Source: Sphingomonas sanguinis | GTDB lineage: Bacteria > Pseudomonadota > Alphaproteobacteria > Sphingomonadales > Sphingomonadaceae | Length of the DNA stretch: 64,000 nt | NCBI RefSeq assembly: GCF_019297835.1 | Contig: NZ_CP079204.1 | Location: 1-64,000, forward strand | Direction of reading: 5' to 3' | Shown here: in pieces, positions 26,540 to 34,524 of the stretch | Layout of the letters: each line of letters starts with the position of its first letter | How positions within the stretch are numbered: position 1 is the stretch's first letter | Position numbers and translations under genes: made by a program | The notes under the pieces: model-generated | Databases searched by the model: none | Told to the model about the DNA's origin: nothing | What the model saw: the letters and a program-made list of their open reading frames with translations, nothing else

Positions 26540-27408
26540 GCGACCTGCTCCTTGATGAGATCCGTCAGCGCGTCGGCCGCGCGGGTGCGATAGCGTTCCT
26601 TGTGGCGCAGCGCGTGAAAGGCGCGGTCGGGCAGCCCGAGCGGCAGCTCGACGAGATCGCCAGCCTTGAGCGCGCGCGCGACGACCAATCGCGACAAGAC
26701 GGCAACGCCGGCACCGGCCTCGACCGCGGTACGCACCGCCTCGTTGGACGGCAGCGTCATCGCTATCGTCAGCTGGGCCGGATCAAACCCGCGCGTTCGC
26801 AGCACGTCCTCGAAGGTCGAGCGCGTACCGGATCCCAGCTCACGGACGATCCAGCGTTCAGTGCGCAGCCAGGCCTCGTCGACACGTTCGGCGTCCTCGC
26901 GGCCGACCAGCACCATCGGATCACGCCCGACAGTCCAGTGGGCGAGTGCCGGTTCGTCCACCTCGCCCTCGACAAAGCCGAGTTCCGCCGCGCCGCTCAG
27001 GACCTGCGCTGCCGCACCTTCGGTGTTGTCGATCGCGAGCTCAACCGCGATCTGCGGGTGGCGTTCGTGGAAGGCGGCGAGCTTTGCCGGCAACCAGTAG
27101 CTCGCGATCGTCTGGCTGGCGACGATCCGCAACGAACCACGCGCGAGCCCGGCATAGTCCGCCAGCATCGTCTCGGCATGCGCTGCCCGCCCCAGCACCG
27201 CGCGCGCTTCCTCCAGAAAGCCGCGGCCTGCTTCGGTCAGCTGGATGCCACGCCCGACGCGGTGAAACAGAGGAACCCCGTAGCGCGCTTCGAGGGCAGC
27301 AATCGCGCCGGAGGCAGCAGACTGCGTGACGTTCAGCACCTCCGCTGCCTTGGTGACGTGTTCGCGCTCCGCGACACCGACGAATATTCTGAGCTGCTCC
27401 AGGGTCAT
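26536..27408 (-). CDS. LysR-family regulator (CysL/YeiE-like)
   Basis: 290 residues from ATG 27408, which starts MTLEQLRIFVGVAEREH; the frame is open 12 codons further but that would be atypical. Winged-helix DNA-binding domain at about 1-60 (VTKAAEVLNVTQSAASGAIA is the recognition region). The effector domain holds the usual two lobes (RIVASQTIASYWLPAKLAAF, then ELGSGTRSTFEDVL). The LysR subgroup with this effector domain includes CysL and YeiE, which respond to sulfite or sulfur status. It is the first gene of the sulfite operon and is divergent from a second sulfite oxidase, so it probably controls both from the shared 146-base gap. Confidence 0.85.
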   Translation of the reverse strand: MTLEQLRIFVGVAEREHVTKAAEVLNVTQSAASGAIAALEARYGVPLFHRVGRGIQLTEAGRGFLEEARAVLGRAAHAETMLADYAGLARGSLRIVASQTIASYWLPAKLAAFHERHPQIAVELAIDNTEGAAAQVLSGAAELGFVEGEVDEPALAHWTVGRDPMVLVGREDAERVDEAWLRTERWIVRELGSGTRSTFEDVLRTRGFDPAQLTIAMTLPSNEAVRTAVEAGAGVAVLSRLVVARALKAGDLVELPLGLPDRAFHALRHKERYRTRAADALTDLIKEQVA

Positions 27409-27554
27409 GCAGCTTATATCGCGCAATCTGATCGATACGACCAACCGTTTGATCTGCTCATTCCAATCTGGATATCGGAACGATCGGCAGCCTTTCGTCT
27501 GTGATGGTCTTGAAGACTTGAAGCGATCCGCGCGCTTGCGGCGTTTGTTCGTCC
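27409..27554. promoter_or_regulatory. Divergent control region between lysR and sulfite oxidase
   Basis: 146 bases that must hold the promoters of both operons. The dyad TTCC-N12-GGAA at 27461-27480 (with GATATC inside) is a candidate LysR-type operator (T-N11-A class). The site is inferred by symmetry only. Confidence 0.4.
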
Positions 27555-28622
27555 ATGACCGATATGATCGAGCGCAAATCCGATCCCTACAACGCCGAGC
27601 CGACGCCCAGTGCGTTGATCGAGCGGTTCCTGACGCCGCAGGCGCTGTTCTACGTGCGCAGCCACGGGCCAGTGCCGGATCTGCCCGCCAATCATCGGAT
27701 CGAGGTGAGCGGGACGGGCATGGCGAGCCGCTCTTTCTCGGTAGAGGAACTGAAAGCTACGTTCCCCACGCGGACGGTGACGGCAGTTCTCCAGTGCGCC
27801 GGCAACCGGCGCACTGACCTCCAGCAGGTCGGAAAAACGTCGGGTGATCCTTGGGATGTCGGCGCGATCGGCAATGCAGAGTGGACCGGCGTACGCCTGG
27901 CCGATGTGCTCGATGCGGTCGGCGCACCTGATGCGTCCGACCTGTTCGTGGCGTTCACCGGCGCGGACGAGGTGGACGTGGAGGGCGAGGAAGCCTTGTT
28001 CGGGGTATCGATCGCCATGAGCAAGGCGCGGCAGCCCGACGTCCTCCTCGTCTGGGCGATGAACGGCGAGCCGCTGACGCCCGAACACGGCGCACCGCTC
28101 CGCATGGTGGTGCCGGGCTATGCCGGCGTGCGCAGCGCCAAATGGCTGACACGGATCGAGGTGCGAGACATGCCTTCCGACGCACCGATCCAGGCGCACG
28201 ACTACAAGCTGTTTCCCGCCGATGTGACGAGCGACACCGTCGACTGGAGCCGGGGTCTGACCATCAATGCCATGCCGCTCAACGCCGCGATCTGCGTGCC
28301 CGGCTCTGGCGAAAGCCTGCCGGCCGGGGAGGTGCGGATCGAGGGCTATGCCATCGCCTATGATCGCCGCGTCTCTCGGGTCGAAGTGTCGGTAAACGGT
28401 GGTCGCGAGTGGCAACAGGCGACGTTCGCCGATGATCCGGAGACGCACTGGGGTTGGCGGCGCTGGACCCTCGACGCCACGCTTGCCAAAGGTCGCCAGC
28501 ACCTTGTCGTGCGCGCCTTCGACGGGGCTGGACAGGGACAGCCCGAACGGCCGGACACGATGTGGAACTTCGCCGGATATCTGTGCACCGCCTGGCATCA
28601 CGTCCACGTGCTGGTCGAATGA
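27555..28622 (+). CDS. Sulfite oxidase-family molybdoenzyme without signal peptide
   Basis: 355 residues. It has the animal/plant-type sulfite oxidase core without a haem domain: RSHGPVPDL, the cysteine ligand in TAVLQCAGNRRTDL (C81), GAIGNAEWTGVRLADVLDAV, and EHGAPLRMVVPGYAGVRSAK for the substrate site. A C-terminal Mo-cofactor dimerisation domain (VSVNGGREWQQATF) follows. No Sec or Tat signal is seen, so it may work in the cytoplasm, in contrast to the SorA-like enzyme across the divergent promoter. A second ATG lies three codons in. The stop overlaps the start of the MgtC-like gene by 4 bp. Confidence 0.85.
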   Translation: MTDMIERKSDPYNAEPTPSALIERFLTPQALFYVRSHGPVPDLPANHRIEVSGTGMASRSFSVEELKATFPTRTVTAVLQCAGNRRTDLQQVGKTSGDPWDVGAIGNAEWTGVRLADVLDAVGAPDASDLFVAFTGADEVDVEGEEALFGVSIAMSKARQPDVLLVWAMNGEPLTPEHGAPLRMVVPGYAGVRSAKWLTRIEVRDMPSDAPIQAHDYKLFPADVTSDTVDWSRGLTINAMPLNAAICVPGSGESLPAGEVRIEGYAIAYDRRVSRVEVSVNGGREWQQATFADDPETHWGWRRWTLDATLAKGRQHLVVRAFDGAGQGQPERPDTMWNFAGYLCTAWHHVHVLVE

Positions 28623-29131
28623 TCGAAGCGTCAGCGGCATCGGACATCGGCTTCTGGATCGATGCGATCGGGCGGCTGGTGGTGGCGACCGCGGCCGGGA
28701 TGGTGCTCGGCTGGGAACGCTCGCGCGAGAACCGGCAGATCATGGGCCTGCGGACGCTGGGTCTGGTCGGTCTGGCGAGTTGCATCGCCGTTCAGGCGAT
28801 CGTGCATAGTGGCTTGCCGAACGTGAACGCCGATGCCGCAGGACGGGCGATGCAGGGCATTCTGTCCGGCGTCGGCTTCATCGGTGCCGGTGCGGTGCTG
28901 CGGGTCGGCCAGGGTCAGGAAGTGCATGGATTGGCGACCGCCGCGTGCATCTGGGTGACAGCCACGATCGGCGCGGCAGCAGGGTTGGCGGTGTGGCCGC
29001 TCATCATCGGCGGGGTGAGCCTTGCAATGCTCGTCCTGTTCGTCGGCGCGCCGCTGGAACGCCGCATCCGCGAGCGAGCCCGTCTGACGCCGGCCGAGAC
29101 CGACAGGAAGGATGTCGAGCGCAAGCCGTGA
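28619..29131 (+). CDS. MgtC/SapB family membrane protein
   Basis: 170 residues from ATG 28619, coupled to the preceding stop as ATGA. Four or five hydrophobic segments carry the family's motifs: GMVLGWERSRENR, MGLRTLGLVGLASC, GILSGVGFIGAGAVLR and a later ATAACIWVTATIGAAAGL. MgtC-like proteins are inner-membrane factors linked to magnesium limitation and ATP synthase control; the short version without the C-terminal regulatory domain, as here, is of unknown role. Its link to sulfite oxidation is only positional. Confidence 0.8.
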   Translation: MIEASAASDIGFWIDAIGRLVVATAAGMVLGWERSRENRQIMGLRTLGLVGLASCIAVQAIVHSGLPNVNADAAGRAMQGILSGVGFIGAGAVLRVGQGQEVHGLATAACIWVTATIGAAAGLAVWPLIIGGVSLAMLVLFVGAPLERRIRERARLTPAETDRKDVERKP

Positions 29132-29182
29132 TCGCGCTGGACCGCCCGGTGCCCGTCGGCGCCGGGAGGCGGCAAGGCGCTA

Positions 29183-29953
29183 TCAGGACACAAGCGCGGC
29201 ATCTGCCTGACGCCGGACTTCATCGGCGATCGGATGCAGTTCGGCCGCGGGTCGCTCGCCCACCACACTATAGCCGATCCCGTCGACCGCCCATGTGACC
29301 CGGCCCATGGTCCCGCTGGACGTACTGGTCATGCTCGCGGTCTTGTCGATCTGCATGGGCCTCGTCAGCACCGCAAGTTTCGACGCTTGCGGTCCGTCGT
29401 AGAGGAGCAGTGCCGCAGGGCCGTGGGGCGTCGCGACCAGTCGCCCCCCGCCATAGCGATAGCCGGCCGTGCTGAGGTCCGGGATCGTGACGCGCTCACC
29501 CAATCGAGCGGAGGTCCATCGGATCAGCATGGCGCGCTGGTCGGGGCCGATCTCCGCCGGTCGTATCCGGTCGGCGGCATAGACACGGAAATTATCACTC
29601 GCCTCGTTGGCCAGCGCCGCGATGCCCGCGCGGGGTTCGCCGCTCCACCGCGCGCTCGACCAGCCACCGCCAAACCCCAACGCCAGCAGAAGTGACGCGG
29701 CGATGGCGAGCTGCCAACGCGGTTGCCGTTGCCGTCCCCTGATCGCTGCCACGCGCATCGTCGCCGGGATCGGTTCATCCGCGACGGGGGCGAACAGGGA
29801 TGCAAGGGCTCGCGCCTGCTCCGCCTGCTCTCGCACACGGGCATGCACGTCCGGCTGGCCTTCAAGATAGGCGTCGACCAGGCGCTGCCGCTCGGGCGAC
29901 AGCCTGCCATCGATCCATGCGGCCAGATCGTCCTCGCCGATCGGGCTGGTCAT
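29183..29953 (-). CDS. Anti-sigma factor, single-pass membrane type
   Basis: 256 residues. The N-terminal cytoplasmic domain (MTSPIGEDDLAAWIDGRLS, then VREQAEQARALASLF) resembles the sigma-binding helix region of anti-sigma factors but without a zinc-binding HxxxCxxC. One membrane helix lies at about 81-97 (LAIAASLLLALGFGGGW), followed by a periplasmic domain with RVYAADRIRPAEIGPDQR and GRVTWAVDGIGYSVVGERPA. Its start overlaps the sigma-factor stop by 4 bp. It should hold the ECF factor inactive until a periplasmic signal arrives. Last gene of the four-gene operon. Confidence 0.8.
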   Translation of the reverse strand: MTSPIGEDDLAAWIDGRLSPERQRLVDAYLEGQPDVHARVREQAEQARALASLFAPVADEPIPATMRVAAIRGRQRQPRWQLAIAASLLLALGFGGGWSSARWSGEPRAGIAALANEASDNFRVYAADRIRPAEIGPDQRAMLIRWTSARLGERVTIPDLSTAGYRYGGGRLVATPHGPAALLLYDGPQASKLAVLTRPMQIDKTASMTSTSSGTMGRVTWAVDGIGYSVVGERPAAELHPIADEVRRQADAALVS

Positions 29954-30459
29954 TGCACGCTCCTCAATCGCGGCCGTTCACCCTCCCGGAGGAGGGTCGC
30001 CAGACGGTCGCGCCCCCGCGATATGCGCGACATTACCGTGCCCAGCGGCACGCCGACTACGGCAGCGACCTCCGCATAGGGCAGGCCCTCGACCGAGACC
30101 AGGAGCAGCACCGTTCGCTGTTCTTCAGGCAACGCATCAAGCGCGCGCAGCAGGTCGCGGTGGTGCAGGCCTGTGTCCTGATCGGCCGGGCGGCCGAGCG
30201 CGGCGTCGTCCACGAGGTGGAGCGGAACCGCCGTACCTCGCCGGCTATGCTGCCGCTGATGATCAACCAACAAATTGTGCAGGATCGCATAGACCCACGG
30301 GCGGACCTCCGCACCCCGTCGCTGTCGCCAGCGCCCGACCGCGCGCTCCAGGCAATCCTGCACCACGTCATCCGCCATCACCCGGTCGCGCAACCACGAC
30401 CGGGCATAGCGGCGCAGCCCGGGGATCAGCGGTTCGATCGCGGCGGCAAGCGGGTCCAT
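29950..30459 (-). CDS. ECF-type RNA polymerase sigma factor
   Basis: 169 residues. Region 2 is at about residues 10-75 (ADDVVQDCLERAVGRW, VYAILHNLLVDHQR), and region 4 at about 110-160 (LPEEQRTVLLLVSVEGLPYA, then GVPLGTVMSRISRGRDRL as the -35 recognition helix). No extra C-terminal domain. It begins one base after the stop of the propeller gene and overlaps the anti-sigma gene. A GGAATA-N15-CGTCTA sequence in front of the operon is the likely target of this factor, giving positive feedback. Confidence 0.88.
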   Translation of the reverse strand: MDPLAAAIEPLIPGLRRYARSWLRDRVMADDVVQDCLERAVGRWRQRRGAEVRPWVYAILHNLLVDHQRQHSRRGTAVPLHLVDDAALGRPADQDTGLHHRDLLRALDALPEEQRTVLLLVSVEGLPYAEVAAVVGVPLGTVMSRISRGRDRLATLLREGERPRLRSVQ

Positions 30460-30460
30460 C

Positions 30461-31900
30461 TCAGTCGCGCTGCACCTGCACGATGCGCCCCGGCGCGCCG
30501 TTCACCACCTCCGCAACCGCCAGAAAGCGCCGGGGTGTCGCGGTGCTGCCCTGAACGATCTGGCGGATCGGACCCGATGCGTTGACGATCGCCGCACCTG
30601 CCGGGTTGCTCATGAAGTTCGCAAGCGGCTCTACAGCGCCGCTGCCGTCCGCATTGGCGGTCAGTACGAGCATGTAAGGCTTCTTGGGCTGCAAACCGGT
30701 AACGGCACTCTGCACGACCTGAATGATGCCCTGGTCGAAGAGGGTGATGCTGCTTGCCGTACCTTTGCCGCCAATCGGCCCCATGGTCAGATGCAGCGCC
30801 TTGCCCGCTGTGCCGAGCGGCTGGAGATTGTCGGTGCCGGGGCCTGTCGGAACTGCGTTCGACACATAGGCGATCGCCTGCGGTGCCTGTCCGACCGGCA
30901 CGGTAGCGACGACCGTGTTGCCGGCAGTGTCGATCGCGGCCAGCTCATCGGAATTCTCTAGCCCGACATAAACGCGCCGGCCGTCGCCCGATGGCCAAAC
31001 ACCGTGCGGCATCTTGCCGACCGGAATTGTTGCCACCGGCGTGAAGTCGGACGTGCGGAACACCTTGACCACATTCTCTCCGCCGACCGTCACATACGCG
31101 AACTGCCCCTTGGCCGTGCGGGCGAAATTGACATGGTTCGTGATAGGCCCGGTATCCAGCACCTTCAGGATCGCGAAGGGTGGCCGAGCATCGAATGCGA
31201 CCGTCTTGCCGATGTCCTTCAGCGTAAACCACACTTGCTTGCCGTCCGGCGTCGCGGCGATGTTGGGGCAGAAGGGGCTTGGCTGCGCCACCTGTCCGAC
31301 CTGCGCGTGGGTCGCGACATCGAACACAGCCAATACCGGATTGAACGAAGAGCAGACATAGCCGTACCGGCCATCGGGAGAGAAGATCGTCATGCCCGGA
31401 CCACCGGGCGTCTTGATGCGCCCCGTCTCCTTGTACGTCGTGGGGTCGAGCACGGCGATATAATCCTCGCCGCGGACCGTGACCCACACCTCCTTGCCGT
31501 CCGGCGTGAAGAACGCCTCGTGCGGACTGCGCCCGACATAGGTCGTGTGCTTGACGGTGTTGGTGGCGGTGTCGATCCACGACACGGCGTTCGATCCGAT
31601 CGACACGACCGCCAAGGTCTTCCCGTCCGGCGAGAAGCCGAGGCCGTGAACCAGCACCTGTCCCTTGTAGAGCGGGGAGAAGTTCATCGGCTGGGGATCG
31701 CCGAGTTTGATGACGCCGAGCAGCCGGTTGTCGGCCGGGTCGGTCACCGACACCGTGTTGGAGAATTGTTCAGACGCATAGACGCGGTCGCGGTGGCTGA
31801 CGGGCATGTCCTTAGCGTTCCACGGCGCCTGCTGGGCCATGGCGAGGCCCGGTGCGGCGCTCATCAGCAAGGCGGCCGATCGAAGGATGGTCCGGATCAT
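30461..31900 (-). CDS. YncE-like periplasmic beta-propeller protein
   Basis: 479 residues with a Sec signal (ILRSAALLMSAAPGLAMA, cut before QQAPW). It contains a seven-bladed propeller built of YVTN-type repeats, e.g. VHGLGFSPDGKTLAVVSIG, HEAFFTPDGKEVWVTVRGED, PNIAATPDGKQVWFTLKDIG and ATIPVGKMPHGVWPSGDGRR. A separate C-terminal domain from about 360 (GKALHLTMGPIGGKGTASSI) has a different fold. Such proteins are often annotated as surface or quinoprotein-like; no enzymatic residues are evident. It sits between a DUF305 gene and the ECF factor in one operon, so it may be a periplasmic binding or sensor partner of that system. Confidence 0.78.
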   Translation of the reverse strand: MIRTILRSAALLMSAAPGLAMAQQAPWNAKDMPVSHRDRVYASEQFSNTVSVTDPADNRLLGVIKLGDPQPMNFSPLYKGQVLVHGLGFSPDGKTLAVVSIGSNAVSWIDTATNTVKHTTYVGRSPHEAFFTPDGKEVWVTVRGEDYIAVLDPTTYKETGRIKTPGGPGMTIFSPDGRYGYVCSSFNPVLAVFDVATHAQVGQVAQPSPFCPNIAATPDGKQVWFTLKDIGKTVAFDARPPFAILKVLDTGPITNHVNFARTAKGQFAYVTVGGENVVKVFRTSDFTPVATIPVGKMPHGVWPSGDGRRVYVGLENSDELAAIDTAGNTVVATVPVGQAPQAIAYVSNAVPTGPGTDNLQPLGTAGKALHLTMGPIGGKGTASSITLFDQGIIQVVQSAVTGLQPKKPYMLVLTANADGSGAVEPLANFMSNPAGAAIVNASGPIRQIVQGSTATPRRFLAVAEVVNGAPGRIVQVQRD

Positions 31901-31901
31901 G

Positions 31902-32285
31902 TCAGTGCTCCATATGGCTGTGGTGGTCGCCGCCCTGCGTCGGGGCTGGCGTCGAAGGGGGTAGCGGCTGACCGATCGCCAGCTTCATGGCGGCGATCTC
32001 CTGCTGCTGATCGATGATGATTTCCTGCGCGATGCGCTTGAGCTGCTCGTTATGGCCGTAGCGCAGCTCCGCCACCGCCATATCGATGGCACCCTGATGA
32101 TGCGGAAGCATCATCGCCACGAAGTCGCGGTCGACGTCACCGGACGGCTTGACCATCATGCCCGCCATCATCCGGTCCATCGCGACAGACATCATGGTAG
32201 CGTAGCCATCGGCGGGGGCGGCCGCGACTGCGCCGGTAATTAGGGCCGAAGCCGTCAGACCCAGCATCCAATCTCGTCTACGCAT
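31902..32285 (-). CDS. DUF305 family periplasmic protein
   Basis: About 127 residues from the ATG at 32285 (GGAGG lies close upstream); ATGs at 32300 and 32267 are alternatives. A signal sequence (MLGLTASALITGAVAAAPA) is followed by the DUF305 core DRDFVAMMLPHHQGAIDMA and a helix LKRIAQEIIIDQQQEIAAMK. The end is rich in His and Met (GGDHHSHMEH), which suggests copper or other metal binding, as often proposed for this family. First gene of the operon, one base from the propeller gene, and directly behind an ECF-type promoter. Confidence 0.82.
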   Translation of the reverse strand: MRRRDWMLGLTASALITGAVAAAPADGYATMMSVAMDRMMAGMMVKPSGDVDRDFVAMMLPHHQGAIDMAVAELRYGHNEQLKRIAQEIIIDQQQEIAAMKLAIGQPLPPSTPAPTQGGDHHSHMEH

Positions 32286-32314
32286 AAGCCTCCAGCGCAT
32301 CGGTCTCGAAAGCG

Positions 32315-32341
32315 TAGACGATGCTCGTCGGGGTTTATTCC
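32315..32341 (-). promoter_or_regulatory. ECF-type promoter of the DUF305-propeller-sigma operon
   Basis: On the minus strand GGAATA (32341-32336) is separated by 15 bases from CGTCTA (32320-32315). GGAA...CGTC is the standard -35/-10 pattern of group ECF sigma promoters in alphaproteobacteria. It ends 30 bases before the DUF305 start, fitting a 5' leader of about 20 bases. It probably serves the ECF factor encoded in the same operon. Confidence 0.65.
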
Positions 32342-32439
32342 GTGGCCAAAGCCATTTTATCGGTCCTCACCAAAACGATAGTCTCATGCTTCTGCGGTTG
32401 GTTGACCGGGTCGCGGTCGGACAGCATATGCGCAGGCAC

Positions 32440-32503
32440 GGCGATGGATTTCCGCCGGGCCATTCGGTCGAACCGCCCTCGCAAGGGCCGATGATTCCTA
32501 CCA
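32440..32503 (+). ncRNA. Fluoride riboswitch (crcB motif)
   Basis: The + strand reads GGCGATGGATTTCCGCC (32440-32456), then AACCGCCCTCGCAAGGGC (32471-32488) and CGATGATTCCTACC. These are the conserved blocks of the crcB RNA: GGCGAUG...CCGCC hairpin, AAC, a GCCC/GGGC stem, and GAUG..UCCUAC at the 3' end. A 14-base insertion (GGGCCATTCGGTCG, 32457-32470) sits between the first stem and AAC. The loop GGA can pair with UCC at the 3' end to form the pseudoknot, although one U.U mismatch weakens it. It is 28 bases upstream of a CLC gene, as in known fluoride operons. Confidence 0.8.
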
Positions 32504-32530
32504 GGCGCCGCAAGGCAGCAAGGAGGAATC

Positions 32531-33889
32531 GTGCGCGCGACATTTCGCAATCTCTATGACCAGTTCAACATGGCAGCGTTCATTCGCGATCGCCGCACCC
32601 ATGCCACGTCGGTACTGCGGTGGGCTTTGATCCTGGTCCCGATGGCCGCAGCGGTGGGAACGCTCTGCGCGGCCTTCCTGCGGAGCCTCGACGCCGTAAC
32701 CCGGCTTCGCTTCGCCTTTCCCTGGCTGCTCTACCTGCTGCCGATCGGCGGGTTCGTGGTCGGACTGCTCTACCATCTGACAGGGCGCTCGGTCGAAGGC
32801 GGCAACAACCTCATCGTCGAGCAAATCCACGAACCGGGGGGCGGCGTGCCGCTGCGCATGGCTCCGCTCATCTTCTTCGGCACGGTCGTGACACATCTGT
32901 TCGGGGGATCGGCGGGACGTGAAGGCACCGCCGTGCAGTTGGGCGGCAGTCTTGCCAGCGGGTTTGGACGCGCGCTCAGATTGGATGCGGAAGCGACACG
33001 CACCCTCCTTATGACCGGGATCGCGGCTGGGTTCGGCGCGGTCTTCGGGACGCCGATTGCGGGCGCGGTCTTTGCACTGGAGGTGCTGGCGATCGGTCGG
33101 GTCGAGTATCGCGCGCTGGTGCCATGCCTGGTCGCGGCGCTGGTCGGTGACTGGACCTGTCTTGCCTGGGGCATTCATCACGGCGTCTACCATGTCGATG
33201 CGCTGGTGCCGGTCGACGCGCTGCTCGTCGCCAAGGCCGGTGTCGCCGGCATTGCCTTCGGTCTGACCGGGCTGACCTTTGCCGAGGCCAATCACGCGCT
33301 GGGCGGATGGTTGAAGCGCGTGATCCCCTATGGCCCACTACGACCCGTTATCGGCGGGCTGGCCGTGATTGCGCTGGTCTGGCTGCTCGGAACCCGCGAC
33401 TATCTTGGCCTGGGTACGCTCGCCGCGACACCGGACAGCCTGACCATCGCCAGCTTCTTTGGTCCCGATACGCACTCGTGGAGCTGGGCGCTGAAGCTGC
33501 TCTTTACCGTCGTGACCCTGAGCGCGGGCTTCAAGGGGGGCGAGGTCACGCCGCTGTTCTTTATCGGCGCGGCGCTCGGCAATGCGCTCGCGCCGATGTT
33601 CGGAGTACCGTCGGGGCTATTCGCAGCGATCGGCTTCGTCGCGCTGTTCGCGGGCGCGGCCAACACACCGCTGGCTTGCACGTTCATGGGGATCGAGTTG
33701 TTCGGCGCGGCCTATGCGGTGCCGATCGCAGTCGCGTGCTTCGTCGCCTACCTCTGCTCAGGCCACAACGGCATCTACCTGTCGCAGCGCGTCGCTGTGC
33801 CAAAGGTACCTGCCGCACACCTCACACCCGACGCGACCCTGCGCGATGCCCGCACGCACCGCGCTTCTCGCCGGCGCACGCGCGCCTGA
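32531..33889 (+). CDS. CLC-family antiporter, probable fluoride/proton (CLC-F type)
   Basis: 452 residues from GTG 32531, behind a perfect AGGAGG. About ten hydrophobic segments of the CLC fold. The gating glutamate lies in [15 protein letters not shown] (E131). The usual anion-binding GSGIP loop is absent and [13 protein letters not shown] (from residue 90) stands in its place, so the chloride-coordinating serine is missing, as in the fluoride-specific CLC-F branch. [17 protein letters not shown] and [20 protein letters not shown] complete the second half. The fluoride riboswitch in its leader and the DUF190 gene behind it support export of fluoride from the cytoplasm. Automated labels would call it a voltage-gated chloride channel. 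Confidence 0.82.
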   Translation: MRATFRNLYDQFNMAAFIRDRRTHATSVLRWALILVPMAAAVGTLCAAFLRSLDAVTRLRFAFPWLLYLLPIGGFVVGLLYHLTGRSVEGGNNLIVEQIHEPGGGVPLRMAPLIFFGTVVTHLFGGSAGREGTAVQLGGSLASGFGRALRLDAEATRTLLMTGIAAGFGAVFGTPIAGAVFALEVLAIGRVEYRALVPCLVAALVGDWTCLAWGIHHGVYHVDALVPVDALLVAKAGVAGIAFGLTGLTFAEANHALGGWLKRVIPYGPLRPVIGGLAVIALVWLLGTRDYLGLGTLAATPDSLTIASFFGPDTHSWSWALKLLFTVVTLSAGFKGGEVTPLFFIGAALGNALAPMFGVPSGLFAAIGFVALFAGAANTPLACTFMGIELFGAAYAVPIAVACFVAYLCSGHNGIYLSQRVAVPKVPAAHLTPDATLRDARTHRASRRRTRA

Positions 33890-33914
33890 TCCTGTTTCCT
33901 GTCGAAAGCCCGTC

Positions 33915-34298
33915 ATGCCCAATCGTTTCACCGTCCATCACCGCGAAGTCGGGATGCTGCGCATCTATCTGAAACCGTCCGACAAGATCGGCCCGCGTCG
34001 CTTCTGGGGGGCAAAGCCGCTCTATCGCGAGCTGATTCGCACCGCGAAGGCGGACGGCATCATCAACGCCGTCGCGCAAAATACCCATTACGGCTTCAGC
34101 AATCACGAACCGATCCGGGAGAACGGCTCGGAAATTGCCGATCCGCATCTGACGATCTGTGTCGAACTGGTCGGCGATCGCGATCAGCTCGACCTCTTCT
34201 GTCGCCGGCATGGAGATCTGATCGGCGACAAGGTGATCGTCTACAAACGACTGGAGCATTGGACTATCACGCGCAAAACTGAGCTAACCAGAGCCTGA
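33915..34298 (+). CDS. DUF190 family PII-like protein
   Basis: 127 residues from the ATG at 33915 (26 bases after the CLC stop). MLRIYLKPSDKIGPRRFWGA, YRELIRTAKADGIINAV and ENGSEIADPHLTICVELVGD match DUF190, a family with a PII-like ferredoxin fold that is frequently encoded beside or fused to fluoride exporters (CrcB/Fluc). It probably regulates or senses in the fluoride response. Shares the CLC transcript and thus the riboswitch. Confidence 0.82.
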   Translation: MPNRFTVHHREVGMLRIYLKPSDKIGPRRFWGAKPLYRELIRTAKADGIINAVAQNTHYGFSNHEPIRENGSEIADPHLTICVELVGDRDQLDLFCRRHGDLIGDKVIVYKRLEHWTITRKTELTRA

Positions 34299-34375
34299 TC
34301 GGCGTTCCCGTAAAGGAAGGTCGGCCGGTACGCTGGCACGCCGACGAGTGCGCTGTGGGCCGCTCAGGTCGCGCG

Positions 34376-34441
34376 TTTTCCCGAAATATGTTCCCGATTG
34401 CTTTTTCCCGAAATGCGGCATCGGACATGGAGTTTCGGGAA
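34376..34441. repeat. Spaced copies of TTTCCCGAAA
   Basis: TTTCCCGAAA occurs at 34377-34386 and 34404-34413 and in inverted form (TTTCGGGAAA) at 34432-34441, with a partial copy TTCCCGA at 34391-34397. The full copies are 27-28 bases apart, and the partial copy sits midway. Such regular spacing suggests a protein-binding array, for example a recombinase/resolvase or partition site of a former mobile element. Confidence 0.5.
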
Positions 34442-34470
34442 AGGTCGGGCGCCTGAAAATCGGCGTGACC

Positions 34471-34496
34471 GAGCCCGCTGCTGTCGCAGCGGGTTC
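34471..34496 (+). terminator. Hairpin downstream of fluoride operon
   Basis: Stem GAGCCCGCTGC / GCAGCGGGTTC with a TGTC loop (one G.T pair). Lies about 170 bases after the DUF190 stop. No strong T-run follows, so it may be a rho-assisted or weak terminator. Confidence 0.4.
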
Positions 34497-34524
34497 GGGT
34501 TCAGGAGCCGCGAGGTGATCGCAT

